Shown piece by piece: positions 7,170 to 15,299 of a stretch of 46,289 bases of DNA. The notes below the pieces were generated by a model. It worked only from the letters and a program-made list of their open reading frames with translations. It did no database searches and was not told where the DNA came from. The DNA lies in assembly GCF_003368535.1 (NCBI RefSeq), contig NZ_QSLN01000013.1:1-46289 (forward strand), given 5' to 3'. The position numbers were made by a program, and so were the translations under genes. This stretch comes from Ammonifex thiophilus (GTDB taxonomy: Bacteria; Bacillota; Desulfotomaculia; Desulfotomaculales; Ammonificaceae). Positions within the stretch are counted from its first letter, which is position 1, and each line of letters begins with the position of its first letter.

Positions 7170-7754
7170 CTACTGCACGGGGGTAACAGTGATTCGGCTG
7201 GCATCAAGGTCCGGTCCCCCACTTATATTGACAATTTTCCATCCCTCGGCGGTCTTTTCCAAGGTGTACTCGTAAGTGCCCTTTCCGTCCAGCCTAACAT
7301 CGACCAGCCGGCCGTCTCTCTGCTCCCGGTGCACCAGATATTTATGCACTTCGGCTTGAACTTTAACCCCGTTCTCGGTTTTAGTCGAACCCAGTATGGT
7401 TACTTTCGTCACCCCCCCGTCGACGCAGTTATGTGCGAAAGGCCGTGAAAAGTGATGGTTAACAATGTCGATCATCGCCTTCTTATAGTTGCCGCTAAAC
7501 AGCCTATCGACGTTCCGCATATTCTGCTCGTACATCTGGCGCTTCACCGATTCGGGAAGGCTAGTGTTCTTCCCGACGTATTCCTTGGGCGGTACCGTCA
7601 TTCTCTGGACCATGGTTTCGGCCTCCGTTATCAGGTTCACTATTTCCGGGTCGGCCGCCGCCGAGGATTTAGCCTTGTAGAAGTAAAGGAATGACGCCAG
7701 TAGAAGAGAAGCAACCGCGATGATCGATACCACTGCTCTGTTACCCAAAATCAT
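7170..7754 (-). CDS. Signal-anchored protein, possible NTF2-like fold, unknown function
   Basis: Starting at ATG 7754, which follows GGGAGG by ten bases, the protein has 194 residues: an N-terminal membrane anchor (VVSIIAVASLLLASFLYFY, about residues 8-26), a helical stretch, then a beta-rich C-terminal half (KVTILGSTKTENGVKVQAEVHKYL, GTYEYTLEKTAEGWKIVNI) like the outward-facing NTF2-type domains of small anchored proteins. The family assignment is tentative. It is the only gene downstream of palindromic promoter copy 3, so it should belong to the same regulon as the ABC exporter and the peptidase. Confidence 0.65.
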   Translation of the reverse strand: MILGNRAVVSIIAVASLLLASFLYFYKAKSSAAADPEIVNLITEAETMVQRMTVPPKEYVGKNTSLPESVKRQMYEQNMRNVDRLFSGNYKKAMIDIVNHHFSRPFAHNCVDGGVTKVTILGSTKTENGVKVQAEVHKYLVHREQRDGRLVDVRLDGKGTYEYTLEKTAEGWKIVNISGGPDLDASRITVTPVQ

Positions 7755-7916
7755 GGATACCAACCTCCCTGCAATAATTGAGTTACCCATTTAAGTGAAC
7801 GCAGTAAATGCGAGTCCTATACCAATCGGGATTAAGCGAGTATATCCGATATGGGAAGAACCTTGGCAAGGCCCAAACTTGCCGTTCATCACCTCTCCCA
7901 CGCTGCCTTTTACCAC

Positions 7917-7964
7917 AGCATAGCCCAGTCACTCTCCGGTGTAAATACCACAAAAGTGGTATTT
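7917..7964 (-). promoter_or_regulatory. Palindromic operator and promoter, copy 3
   Basis: Minus strand: palindrome AAATACCAC-N4-GTGGTATTT (7943-7964, nine-base arms), -35 TTTACA (7945-7940), 17 bases, -10 TATGCT (7922-7917). It drives the gene at 7754 after a leader of about 155 bases. No regulator copy is visible next to it. Confidence 0.8.
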
Positions 7965-8019
7965 TCCCCGGAGCCAATTGCGCTGCCACTGCCGAGCTCT
8001 TACCCTCTAGTAGAAGGCT

Positions 8020-9009
8020 TTAGCTCGGCAGGGGCACGCCGGCTTCGGCCAGGAGCTCCTCCACCTCCGCCCGGCCAAGCTCTATCTCCCCGGTGAAAGG
8101 GGGCTCTTCCCTCTCCGCCACCACGCACGCCCTTTCCTTTTCTCGGGCTTTGCTGTACCTGATGGTCAGGGCGGCGGCCAGGCGCAGATCTTTTTCCTCC
8201 GGGTTCCCGCGCACCAGGGTGCGCGGCCCGGGAATATTTTTCAGGCGCAGAAGGAAGTCCCCCGGCTCCCGGAGGGCGAGCAGCCGGGCGTTCTCCTCCT
8301 CCTTCCGGGCCACCACGATCTGGACCCCGGGCAGGAAAAAGTGGCGCCCGTACTTTAAAAGCTCGAAGTCCTGCCGGGAAGGGGCAGGGCGCAGGCGCAA
8401 GAGTTCCTTTATCCGCCGGGCGTAGCCCGGATCGGTGAGCAGGCAGCCCCCGGCCGGGGTGGGAAAGTCCTCTATCCCTAGCCGGCGGGCCAGCTCCAGC
8501 TGGGGCTTGCGCGAGCGCCCCTTAATGCCCAGAAGTTTTTCCCGTTTGACCCACCCCTCTTTTTCCGGAATGGTGGGAGGGAGAAGCAAAGCCGAAAGGG
8601 GGCGCAGCACATATCCCTCCAGCCCTGCCTCCCGGGCCACTATCTCCAGTGCCTGGCGGTTCTGGGACATGGGTCTTTCTCCCAGGACCTCTCCCGTGAT
8701 GATGAAAGAAGCGCCCTCCTCTTTCATCAACTCCCCCGCTTTGCGCAGCATAAGAGCGTGACAGTCGATGCAGGGGTTGAAGTGCTTCCCGTAGCCGTGG
8801 CGGGGATTGAGCACAAGCGGGATGAGCTCTTCCGTTATGTCCACCACCCTCAAAGGAAGGCCCAGCTTCTCGGCCATCTCTACGGCCCGCGAGGCGTCGA
8901 AAAAGGGAGAGGTGAAGGCCACTCCCACCACCTCTATGCCCTGAAGTTCTATAAGCTTTACCGCCAGGATGCTGTCGAGCCCGCCGGAAAAGAGGGCCAG
9001 TGCCTTCAA
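8020..9009 (-). CDS. ThiI-like PP-loop protein with C-terminal NFACT-R-like domain
   Basis: About 329 residues from a TTG at 9009 that overlaps the preceding stop as TTGA (an ATG at 9048 is possible). An ATP-pyrophosphatase PP-loop FSGGLDS lies near residue 8. A CIDCH motif and a later GGCLLTD cysteine resemble the thiolation active sites of ThiI/MnmA-type tRNA-modifying enzymes. The last 110 residues (RQDFELLKYGRHFFLP onward) match the RNA-binding region that follows ThiI-like domains in many anaerobes (NFACT-R type). The likely role is tRNA sulfuration, but the exact base is not known. It is the last gene of an operon with the DUF523 gene and the metallophosphoesterase. Confidence 0.75.
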   Translation of the reverse strand: MKALALFSGGLDSILAVKLIELQGIEVVGVAFTSPFFDASRAVEMAEKLGLPLRVVDITEELIPLVLNPRHGYGKHFNPCIDCHALMLRKAGELMKEEGASFIITGEVLGERPMSQNRQALEIVAREAGLEGYVLRPLSALLLPPTIPEKEGWVKREKLLGIKGRSRKPQLELARRLGIEDFPTPAGGCLLTDPGYARRIKELLRLRPAPSRQDFELLKYGRHFFLPGVQIVVARKEEENARLLALREPGDFLLRLKNIPGPRTLVRGNPEEKDLRLAAALTIRYSKAREKERACVVAEREEPPFTGEIELGRAEVEELLAEAGVPLPS

Positions 9010-9533
9010 AGCTCCCCCGCCTCGCTTTCCCAATCGTGCTCGGTCCAAAGGACGAAGCCCCTAGCGCGCAGAAGCGCCGCCGCTACCCCGTCCCCCGGGC
9101 GCAGTTTTCCGGAGAAAGTTCCGTCGTAGATAAAGCCGCAGCCGCAGGAAGGGCTTCTGCTCTTGAGTATGGCCTTCTTTATCCCCAAAGTTTGAGCAAT
9201 GGCCAGGAAGAGCTCCGCTCCCCGGCAGAAGTAGGCGGTGACATCTCTCCCCTCGCGGTCAAGAACCCTGGCTTTGCCTTGCCACACTGCGGAACCTGGG
9301 CCACCATAGATCTCCGCCGGCACCCGGGGCACGGCCAGGCCTCCCAAACACTCCGGGCAGGCGGCCAAAGCCCTCCCCTCCTCCAGCAGGCGCCGCACGG
9401 AAGCCCTTTCCCGGGGCCGACCGTCGTAGGCGCAGGGAAAGCCGGCCAGACAGGCGCTGACGATAAACTCTAACGGCAAATTTTCTCCCTCCGGGTATCT
9501 GATCTTCTTACACCAGTATAGCGCCCTTTTCAA
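9006..9533 (-). CDS. DUF523 family protein
   Basis: A 175-residue protein with the DUF523 (YbbK-like) hallmarks: SACLAGFPCAYDG near residue 26, a central CPE motif in AACPECLGG, and KSRSPSCGCG near residue 123. The conserved cysteines suggest a metal or iron-sulfur role, but the family's activity is not established. It starts at ATG 9533, overlapping the upstream stop by four bases (ATGA), and its own stop overlaps the next gene. Confidence 0.85.
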   Translation of the reverse strand: MKRALYWCKKIRYPEGENLPLEFIVSACLAGFPCAYDGRPRERASVRRLLEEGRALAACPECLGGLAVPRVPAEIYGGPGSAVWQGKARVLDREGRDVTAYFCRGAELFLAIAQTLGIKKAILKSRSPSCGCGFIYDGTFSGKLRPGDGVAAALLRARGFVLWTEHDWESEAGEL

Positions 9534-10369
9534 GCCCGGGAGCGCAAGGTTAGCAATGTCACCTCCGGCGGGCAGAAGAGGCGCAGCGGCAGCACAGTAG
9601 TGCCTAGCCCGCAGTTGGTGTAAACCAGGGTCCCGCTCCCCGACACCTGCTGCAGGCCGGAGGGGTATTCGCGCCCGAGGGGCGGGCGGTACAGGGCGCC
9701 GATTCCCGGCAGTCTAATCTGCCCTCCGTGGCTGTGGCCGGAAAGCTGAAGCTGAATTCCCGCACGTGCCGCCTGAGGAGCAAAGTCCGGAGTATGCACC
9801 AGAAGGATCTTAAAATCTTCGGGAGGAATGGAAGCCGTGGCTCCGGGTAGATCGGGGGTTGCCGGCCAATGGGTCGTCAAGACCTATGATCCACAGGCGC
9901 CGGCCACCTCTTTGCAGGCAAACACTCCGGTTGACCAGGAGCTCCACCCCAGAAGCAGCAAGGGAGCGGGTTATCGCTCGCTGATCAAAGCAATGATCGT
10001 GGTTGCCCAGAACGGCGTACACCCCCAGGGGCGCTTTGAGCCCCTCCAGCACTGGGATGCCTGCCAGAGCCGGGTCGGCCGAGCGATCCAGAAGATCACC
10101 CGTGAACACGATTAGCTCGGGATTAAGGAAGAAATCAGATTTTTTATCTCGCCTGCGGACTCCCGACTGCGGAACCGGCCAAAACCGTAGTGGAGATCGC
10201 TGATGTGGGCGATGGTCAGCCCGCCGAATTCCGCCGGCAGGCCCGGCAGCAGCACTTCCACCCTTTTCATAACTACCCGGCCGGATACGGCCGCCGAACT
10301 CAGAAAGAAGAGGAAGAGCAGACCCAAAGTTACGCCTATTAGAACGCGCCGCCGCGAAGAAATCGGCAT
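9530..10369 (-). pseudogene. Membrane-anchored metallophosphoesterase, two frameshifts
   Basis: Three minus-strand frames together give a YaeI/YkuE-type calcineurin-like phosphoesterase: signal anchor and ISDLHYG (start ATG 10369 after AAGGGGGGA), then FTGDLLDRS and LGNHDH, then GHSHGGQI and the C-terminus. All five metal-binding motifs are present in order. The first break, near 10119-10125, looks like one lost base. The second, at the five-G run 9854-9858 (plus strand), looks like one extra base. Related enzymes act on UDP-diacylglucosamine-like or other lipid phosphates. Either a recent pseudogene or assembly errors. Confidence 0.75.
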
Positions 10370-10387
10370 TCCCCCCTTAGAGATCAT

Positions 10388-10657
10388 ACTTCTGCCTTAT
10401 CTTACCACAGTCAGAGGAGATCTGGATAAGATCTGATAAAATTTGGCGGAAAACGAGAAGAAAGTAAGCAAAAGGCAACCTACTGCTTAACGAAGGCTGT
10501 TAAAAAGGTTTTACGAACAAAATTTGGATTTGCCCACCCCGGAGGGGGCTGTAAACTAATCCCAAGAATAATACGTAGCCCTCGTACCTCGATTTGGGGG
10601 CACCTGGCAGGGCGAAGTATTAATGGCTTCCACAAATTACGATGAACGGGTGGTGCT
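10388..10657. other. Intergenic region with a possible gene tail
   Basis: The left part (10388-10470) is AT-rich and probably holds the metallophosphoesterase promoter. From 10572 to 10661 a plus-strand frame reads YVALVPRFGGTWQGEV and ends in ATGA overlapping the permease start, which looks like the tail of an upstream operon gene. A neighbouring frame (KFGFAHPGGGCKLIPRI) may be an earlier part of the same decayed gene. No start or domain is recognisable. Confidence 0.25.
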
Positions 10658-10909
10658 ATGATCACGGTAATGAAGTCGGAAGTTTTGCGCCTCTGGAAGC
10701 GGCCGAACTGGATAATCGCCTTATTTTTTCTATTGCTATTTGCATTTCAGGGCTACCACTCCTACCGCACCATTATTCGCGGGGCGGAAAGCGCCTATTA
10801 CGCCTATGTTACAACTCTATCGGGTGCTTTCGCCTACCTTATTATCGTGTTTCCCTTGATTTCTTGCCTCATAGCCACGGACAGCCTGGCCTGGGATAGA
10901 AGAACGGGG
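10658..10909 (+). pseudogene. ABC-2 permease, N-terminal part (split by IS607-type insertion)
   Basis: Codons 1-84 of a membrane protein (EVLRLWKRPNWIIALFFLLL, then a second segment and DSLAWDRRTG). The frame is broken after GGG at 10907-10909, where the element at 10910 begins. It continues in frame at 13184. The intact product would be 289 residues, the length of ABC-2 permeases, and would start the operon with the ATPase at 13833 and two more permeases. Confidence 0.85.
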
Positions 10910-10958
10910 TTGTTAGCAGTTAACCGATTTGCTATACTATCATTGGTGATTGTTTGGG

Positions 10959-11608
10959 ATGCCGAAGTACCATAAAAAGCGCATGTACCGGATTGCTGAA
11001 GCGGCGGTTTTACTTGGTATCCACAAGGACACCCTGCGCCGCTGGGAAAGGGAGGGGAAGATCAAGGCCGTCTGGCTTGGAAGAGAGCGCCGCTTCCCCG
11101 AAGAGGAGATTGCCGCCTCCTGGGCGAGGCCAACCCGGACACGATAGTGCTTTACGCACGGGTCTCGGGCCACGACCAGAAAGGAGACCTCGAACGACAG
11201 ATAGAGGCGCTGAAGGAAGCGTATGGTTCCAAATTTTCCAACGTAATAGTCCTGACCGATATTGGTTCCGGCCTTTCGACCACGCGCAGGGGTTTGAGGA
11301 AGGCCATGGAGCTGGCCCGGGAGAGAAAGATACGTGCCGTCGCCTGTACTTATCCCGACCGGTTGACGCGCTTCGGCTTCGAGTACCTGGAAGAGTACTT
11401 CAACAGTTTCGGTGTCGAGCTGCTCGTGCTCAACCGTGAAGAAGACAAAAGTCCTCAGCAGGAGCTCGTGAAAGACCTCCTCACTATCATCACTTCCTTC
11501 GCAGGTAAACTCTACGGGCACAGGTCGCACAAGGTGAAAAAGCTCAAAGAGGAAGTGAAGGAGGTACTTTCCCGCCTTGATACTTACGACCAGCCTGAGA
11601 CTCCCTGA
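10959..11608 (+). pseudogene. tnpA: IS607-type serine recombinase tnpA, split into two frames
   Basis: The first frame (ATG 10959 to stop TAG 11145-11147) is the MerR-like helix-turn-helix MYRIAEAAVLLGIHKDTLRRWEREGK. The second (GTG 11147 to 11608) is the resolvase catalytic domain, beginning VLYARVSGHDQK with the catalytic serine, and ending in the usual KVKKLKEE tail. In intact relatives these are one protein; here a frameshift lies around 11115-11135. The stop and the next GTG overlap as TAGTG, so coupled translation of two separate domains is conceivable. Confidence 0.75.
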
Positions 11609-13169
11609 CGAGTTGACAGGACCGCTCAAGAACCTCACCGCCCTGGGGCTCGAAGTCCAGGAGCAGGTGCTGGGGACGTACTGGTCGCCTGAGGGCCTGG
11701 AAGCCGTGGCTTCTTCCCCAGGCAAGGCGTGGAAGCTTTTAGACGCAGAGCTTTCCCGCCCGCAGGACATCTACATCCCCAGCCGCGTGTGGCGCTCTAT
11801 CTTAGAGTCGGCAGGTCGCCTCCTGCGCTCCATGGCCGAAAGAAAACGCATCTTTAAACTCCTCCTGCCTTGCTTCTCAGGCCAAGCTAAAGACGCCGCG
11901 AAGGAGATCTACGACCTGCTCAAAAAAGACGGGGAAGGGGAGAAGTTCGGGTACCTCTTCAACGTGGCCGAGGCCGTGGCCGGCTTCTACGCCGAACACG
12001 AGAGGCTTCCTCAGGACTTCTTTGAACTCCAGAAGAAGCCTGAACCTAAAAAGTTCACCTTCACGACTTCTGCGGACGACGGCCTAAGGCAGGGGCAGGT
12101 GCTGAAGTACGAGTGCGACGGGGAAGTCCTGCGGGGCCGGGTGAAGCTTCCTCTATGTCCCGAGCCTAAGTCGGAAAAGGATTGGGAGTGGTTCTCCTTT
12201 GACGTCAAGCTGCCGGAAGAGCTGAAGGAGAAGCTCAAAGCGGGAAAGCTTCATGCCCCCGACCTGAGGTTGAAGCGCAAGCCTTCGGGCAAGCTCGTCG
12301 CCCTCCTCGACGTCAAGGTGGAGGTGCCGGAAAAAGCACCTTCGGGCGAGAGAGACCGGGCGCTGGGGCTTGACTGGGGGCAAAGAAAGCTCGTCACCGG
12401 CACCATACTCCAGGGAGAGACACAGCTCACTCCTCCCTTTTTCGTCTTCTGGCAGGCACTGAGGGCCAAGCTCTTCCGCATCCGGGAGGAGATCCGCCGG
12501 CTGCAAAAGACACGCGACCAGCACGAAAGAAAAAGCCCGGAGTGGAAGAAGTACAACCGTTTGTTTGCTTCTGCCTGGCAGAAGTACCACCGGATACAGC
12601 ACCAGCTCGCCCACCAGGTATCAAGCCTTTTGGTGCTTTTAGCCAGGGCTTTCAACTGCCGGTATATCTTTGTTGAGTGGCTCCTCACCCTGCGTGGGAA
12701 GAGGGGGAGGCCGAAAGACCTCAACTGGTGGGTGACCACCACGGTGAGGGGGCTTCTCTTCAGGCTCCTGAGGTATAAAGCGAGACTCCTGGGGATTAAG
12801 GTCGTACCGGTCCCTCCGGGCGGCACAAGCTCCATTTGCCCCAGGTGCTTAGAGAAAGGCAAGCGCGTCAAGTCGCCGGGTGAGCCCGAGGAGAAAGACT
12901 CCGGTTCCTGGTTTGTCTGTCCTTCCTGCGGGTACAGTGCCGACCGGGACTACGTGGGGAGCCTCAACGTTGGGAGGTTCGGTTTTAGGCTCAAAAGGCC
13001 GCTTTCCTATAGGGTTGGCGGCGCGGCGCAGCCGTTCCCGTCGCAGGGAGCTTCCCGCGAGGAAGCAATGACTCTTACCACGCTGGGATACATCAAAAGC
13101 GCCTTTGTAGCCAATTTTAATGCACTGGCTAGGCTCCTGAATTCCGCAGTCTTACCTAGCATAACCTAG
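11577..13169 (+). CDS. tnpB: TnpB RNA-guided nuclease, family A copy 1
   Basis: A 530-residue protein from a TTG at 11577 overlapping the tnpA end. RuvC motifs are visible: LGLDWGQRKL with Asp266, FVEWLL with Glu367, and YSADRDYVGSLN with Asp456/458. Between the second and third lies a zinc ribbon (CPRC and CPSC pairs around a charged insert). TnpB proteins of IS605/IS607 elements cut DNA guided by an RNA from the element's right end. All catalytic residues are present. It is clearly over 90 percent identical by eye to the copy at 42162-43760. Confidence 0.9.
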   Translation: MILTTSLRLPDELTGPLKNLTALGLEVQEQVLGTYWSPEGLEAVASSPGKAWKLLDAELSRPQDIYIPSRVWRSILESAGRLLRSMAERKRIFKLLLPCFSGQAKDAAKEIYDLLKKDGEGEKFGYLFNVAEAVAGFYAEHERLPQDFFELQKKPEPKKFTFTTSADDGLRQGQVLKYECDGEVLRGRVKLPLCPEPKSEKDWEWFSFDVKLPEELKEKLKAGKLHAPDLRLKRKPSGKLVALLDVKVEVPEKAPSGERDRALGLDWGQRKLVTGTILQGETQLTPPFFVFWQALRAKLFRIREEIRRLQKTRDQHERKSPEWKKYNRLFASAWQKYHRIQHQLAHQVSSLLVLLARAFNCRYIFVEWLLTLRGKRGRPKDLNWWVTTTVRGLLFRLLRYKARLLGIKVVPVPPGGTSSICPRCLEKGKRVKSPGEPEEKDSGSWFVCPSCGYSADRDYVGSLNVGRFGFRLKRPLSYRVGGAAQPFPSQGASREEAMTLTTLGYIKSAFVANFNALARLLNSAVLPSIT

Positions 13170-13183
13170 CGTGGGAGGAACGG

Positions 13184-13801
13184 TTCATCCGCTTCGCTTT
13201 AACGCGTTGCAGCAGACGTGCGTATATAACCGGCAAAATGGCAACGGTGGTCACTACCACCGCCCTCGTGATGTTCACCGGCCTCATGCTGTCTTTCCTC
13301 TCTTCCCTCGTCTTTTTTCCTTTAGAGCTCCCCCCTTGGCACTGGGTGGGGACGACTCCAACCTTCACCAAACCTGCCGCTCCTCCCGACTATATCGATC
13401 CTGATCCGGTCTTTCTTCACCGGTTCTTCTTCGAACACCCCTTCGCTTACGTGGTGATTGTCACTTTCGTAGCCACCCTGGCCGCCTCGGCCTACGCCAG
13501 CCTGTCCCTTCTGCTCTCGCTCTGGACGACCAACATTTACCTGGTACTGGGCATCCCCTGGCTGGTGCATGTGGGCTTGAACTTCTTATTCGGCGTTCTA
13601 GCGATAATAACTGGTGTAGACCTGGTGTCCTGTTCACCTATAGTTCTCTCCGGGGCTTACATCAGCGGTTGGAGCAGTTTGGTTGGTTCCGCCCTTCAGG
13701 AATATAACTTCTTTGTACCGCTGATATGGATAACCGTCACGGCAACTTTGCTGCTACTCACCTATTACGTGTTTATGAAACGGAGGGATATTCTTAACTA
13801 A
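13184..13801 (+). pseudogene. ABC-2 permease, C-terminal part (split by IS607-type insertion)
   Basis: In frame from TTC 13184 this encodes FIRFALTRCSRRAYITGKM, the conserved cytoplasmic stretch before the next membrane segments, then four hydrophobic segments and the tail FMKRRDILN. It joins the fragment at 10658-10909. Without the element the gene would encode 289 residues. A short product could start at ATG 13238. Confidence 0.85.
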
Positions 13802-13832
13802 TACGAAGGGGTACGCCATAGAAGTCACCGGC

Positions 13833-14441
13833 GTGCGGAAAAGTGTTGGATCCAATTTGGTTCTGAAAAATATCGACCTCGTCGTTCAATATGGAGAAAT
13901 CGTGGGAATAATCGGCCCTAACGCCTCTGGCAAGACCTTGCTTCTGCGACTCATCAGCGGTTTGGCCTATCCAGACGCGGGAAAAATCGTCACCGGGGGG
14001 AAGACGATCGGACCCCAAAAGGGAGGAACCTTGGCAGATGTAGGGGTTCTCATCGAAACTCCGGGGTTTCTCCCTCACCTTTCGGGCAAAGACAACCTCC
14101 GCCTTCTGGCCATGCTGCGCGGGAAAATTGGAGATGAAGAGATCGATGCCGCCATGGAGCGGGTGGGATTGAACCCTACCGACCGCCGACCGGTGAAAGC
14201 CTACTCTTTGGGGATGCGACAGCGCCTCGGGATCGCTCAAGCCATAATGGAAAGCCCGTCCATTATTTTGCTGGACGAGCCGACCAACTCCCTCGACCCC
14301 GAGTACAGCGAAAGCTTTCTGGCCATGCTGCGGGAGCTCCGCGACCGGGGAACGGCCATCGTTATGACTTCCCACGAACTGGAAGAGGTTAAAGCGGTTG
14401 CCGACCGAATCTTAACTCTTAAAAACGGCGTCCTGAGCTGA
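13833..14441 (+). CDS. ABC transporter ATP-binding protein
   Basis: At least 202 residues with Walker A GPNASGKT (about 28-35), signature SLGMRQRLGIA, Walker B IILLDEPTNSLDP and switch histidine in MTSHELEE. The first beta-strand of the fold (YAIEVTGV) lies upstream of the GTG at 13833, in the same frame and open back past the permease stop at 13801. So the true start may be a rare codon after the GGAGG at 13782-13786, overlapping the permease end. It would serve the permeases at 10658, 14447 and 15300. Confidence 0.85.
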   Translation: MRKSVGSNLVLKNIDLVVQYGEIVGIIGPNASGKTLLLRLISGLAYPDAGKIVTGGKTIGPQKGGTLADVGVLIETPGFLPHLSGKDNLRLLAMLRGKIGDEEIDAAMERVGLNPTDRRPVKAYSLGMRQRLGIAQAIMESPSIILLDEPTNSLDPEYSESFLAMLRELRDRGTAIVMTSHELEEVKAVADRILTLKNGVLS

Positions 14442-14446
14442 CCGGG

Positions 14447-15286
14447 GTGAAGAAGTTGCTCAGAACTTTTCTGGCCGCACTCTGGACGCAGGTTATTATC
14501 TCTCTGACCCGCCATCGCTGGTGGTCGGTTCCCGCTGCAATCTTGTTGCTTCTTGGGCTCTGTCTAGCAGATCTGAAGGTGAGAGGGGGGAGTTTTGCCG
14601 TTGCCAACCAGTGGGATGTGTTGCTCTGGGCTTGTAATCAGCCCTTTTTGGTAATGATTATCTACCCTGCTCTTTTCCTTGCCCTGGTGTCCGATTCGGC
14701 CAGTTCGGAACTGGAAAGTAACTGGTTTTATTTAACTGCGGGAAGAATTTCCTCCCGAGTTCTGTGGTGCTGGAGCAAGAACGGAGCCGTGGCCCTGCTG
14801 GCCGTATTTTTCACTGCCCTGCTTTTTCTCGGCTTCGGAGTCCTCGGGGGACTGGCTACCTCCTTCGGAGGGAGCTGGAGTAGGCTGGTTTACCTGTCGG
14901 GTTGGAAGTATCCCGGTGGTCTCCCCCTTTCTTGCCTCGCCATTCCTCCCCCGCTCGTCGCGCTAAGAATCTTTTTGCTGTTGAGCGTGGGATTGGCTGC
15001 CCTGGGGGCCGTCGCACTGAATCTCGCTCTGGTCGCCCGGCGGGCTTTCTGGGGCTGGGCGGCCGGGGTGGTGCTCTGCCTCCTTTCCTACGGGGCCTGG
15101 CACCAATTGCACCACCCACTGTCTTTTTTATTGCCCTCCCTGCATCTTCTGCTTGCCGCCCACAGAGAATGCAATCCTTCGATGCCCTCCGTATTCACCG
15201 TGCCGGCCTCTATGGCGGCAGGAGCGGCGCTATTTCTTATCGCCGGAATGGCGGGACGCCTGAACGTAAGTAAGCGAGATCTGTAG
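14447..15286 (+). CDS. ABC-2 type permease subunit
   Basis: A 279-residue protein with about six hydrophobic segments (HRWWSVPAAILLLLGLCL near the start, then PFLVMIIYPALFLALV, VALLAVFFTALLFLGFGVLGG and others) and no soluble domain. It starts at GTG 14447, five bases after the ATPase stop, and is followed after 13 bases by another permease. The substrate of this three-permease transporter cannot be told. Confidence 0.75.
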   Translation: MKKLLRTFLAALWTQVIISLTRHRWWSVPAAILLLLGLCLADLKVRGGSFAVANQWDVLLWACNQPFLVMIIYPALFLALVSDSASSELESNWFYLTAGRISSRVLWCWSKNGAVALLAVFFTALLFLGFGVLGGLATSFGGSWSRLVYLSGWKYPGGLPLSCLAIPPPLVALRIFLLLSVGLAALGAVALNLALVARRAFWGWAAGVVLCLLSYGAWHQLHHPLSFLLPSLHLLLAAHRECNPSMPSVFTVPASMAAGAALFLIAGMAGRLNVSKRDL

Positions 15287-15299
15287 GAGGTTTGTAACA

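Larger units (their letters stand above)
10910..13183 (+). mobile_element. IS607-type element, family A, copy 1
   Basis: About 2.27 kb between two GG dinucleotides (10908-10909 and 13182-13183). It encodes a MerR-HTH/serine recombinase (tnpA, broken into two frames) and a TnpB nuclease. IS607-family serine transposases are known to use a GG core; here deleting the element with one GG turns the host codons into AGA ACG GGG TTC ATC and restores the permease frame. The right end CGTGGGAGGAACGG matches copy 2 at 42148-42161. Confidence 0.85.

Noticed and set aside
6608-7186. 192-residue plus-strand frame overlapping vapC
   Set aside because: It is an out-of-frame shadow of the PIN-domain gene with low-complexity Arg/Gly/Pro composition.
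9506-9525. TATACT near 9515 as another regulon promoter
   Set aside because: It lies inside the start of the DUF523 gene and no palindrome is present.
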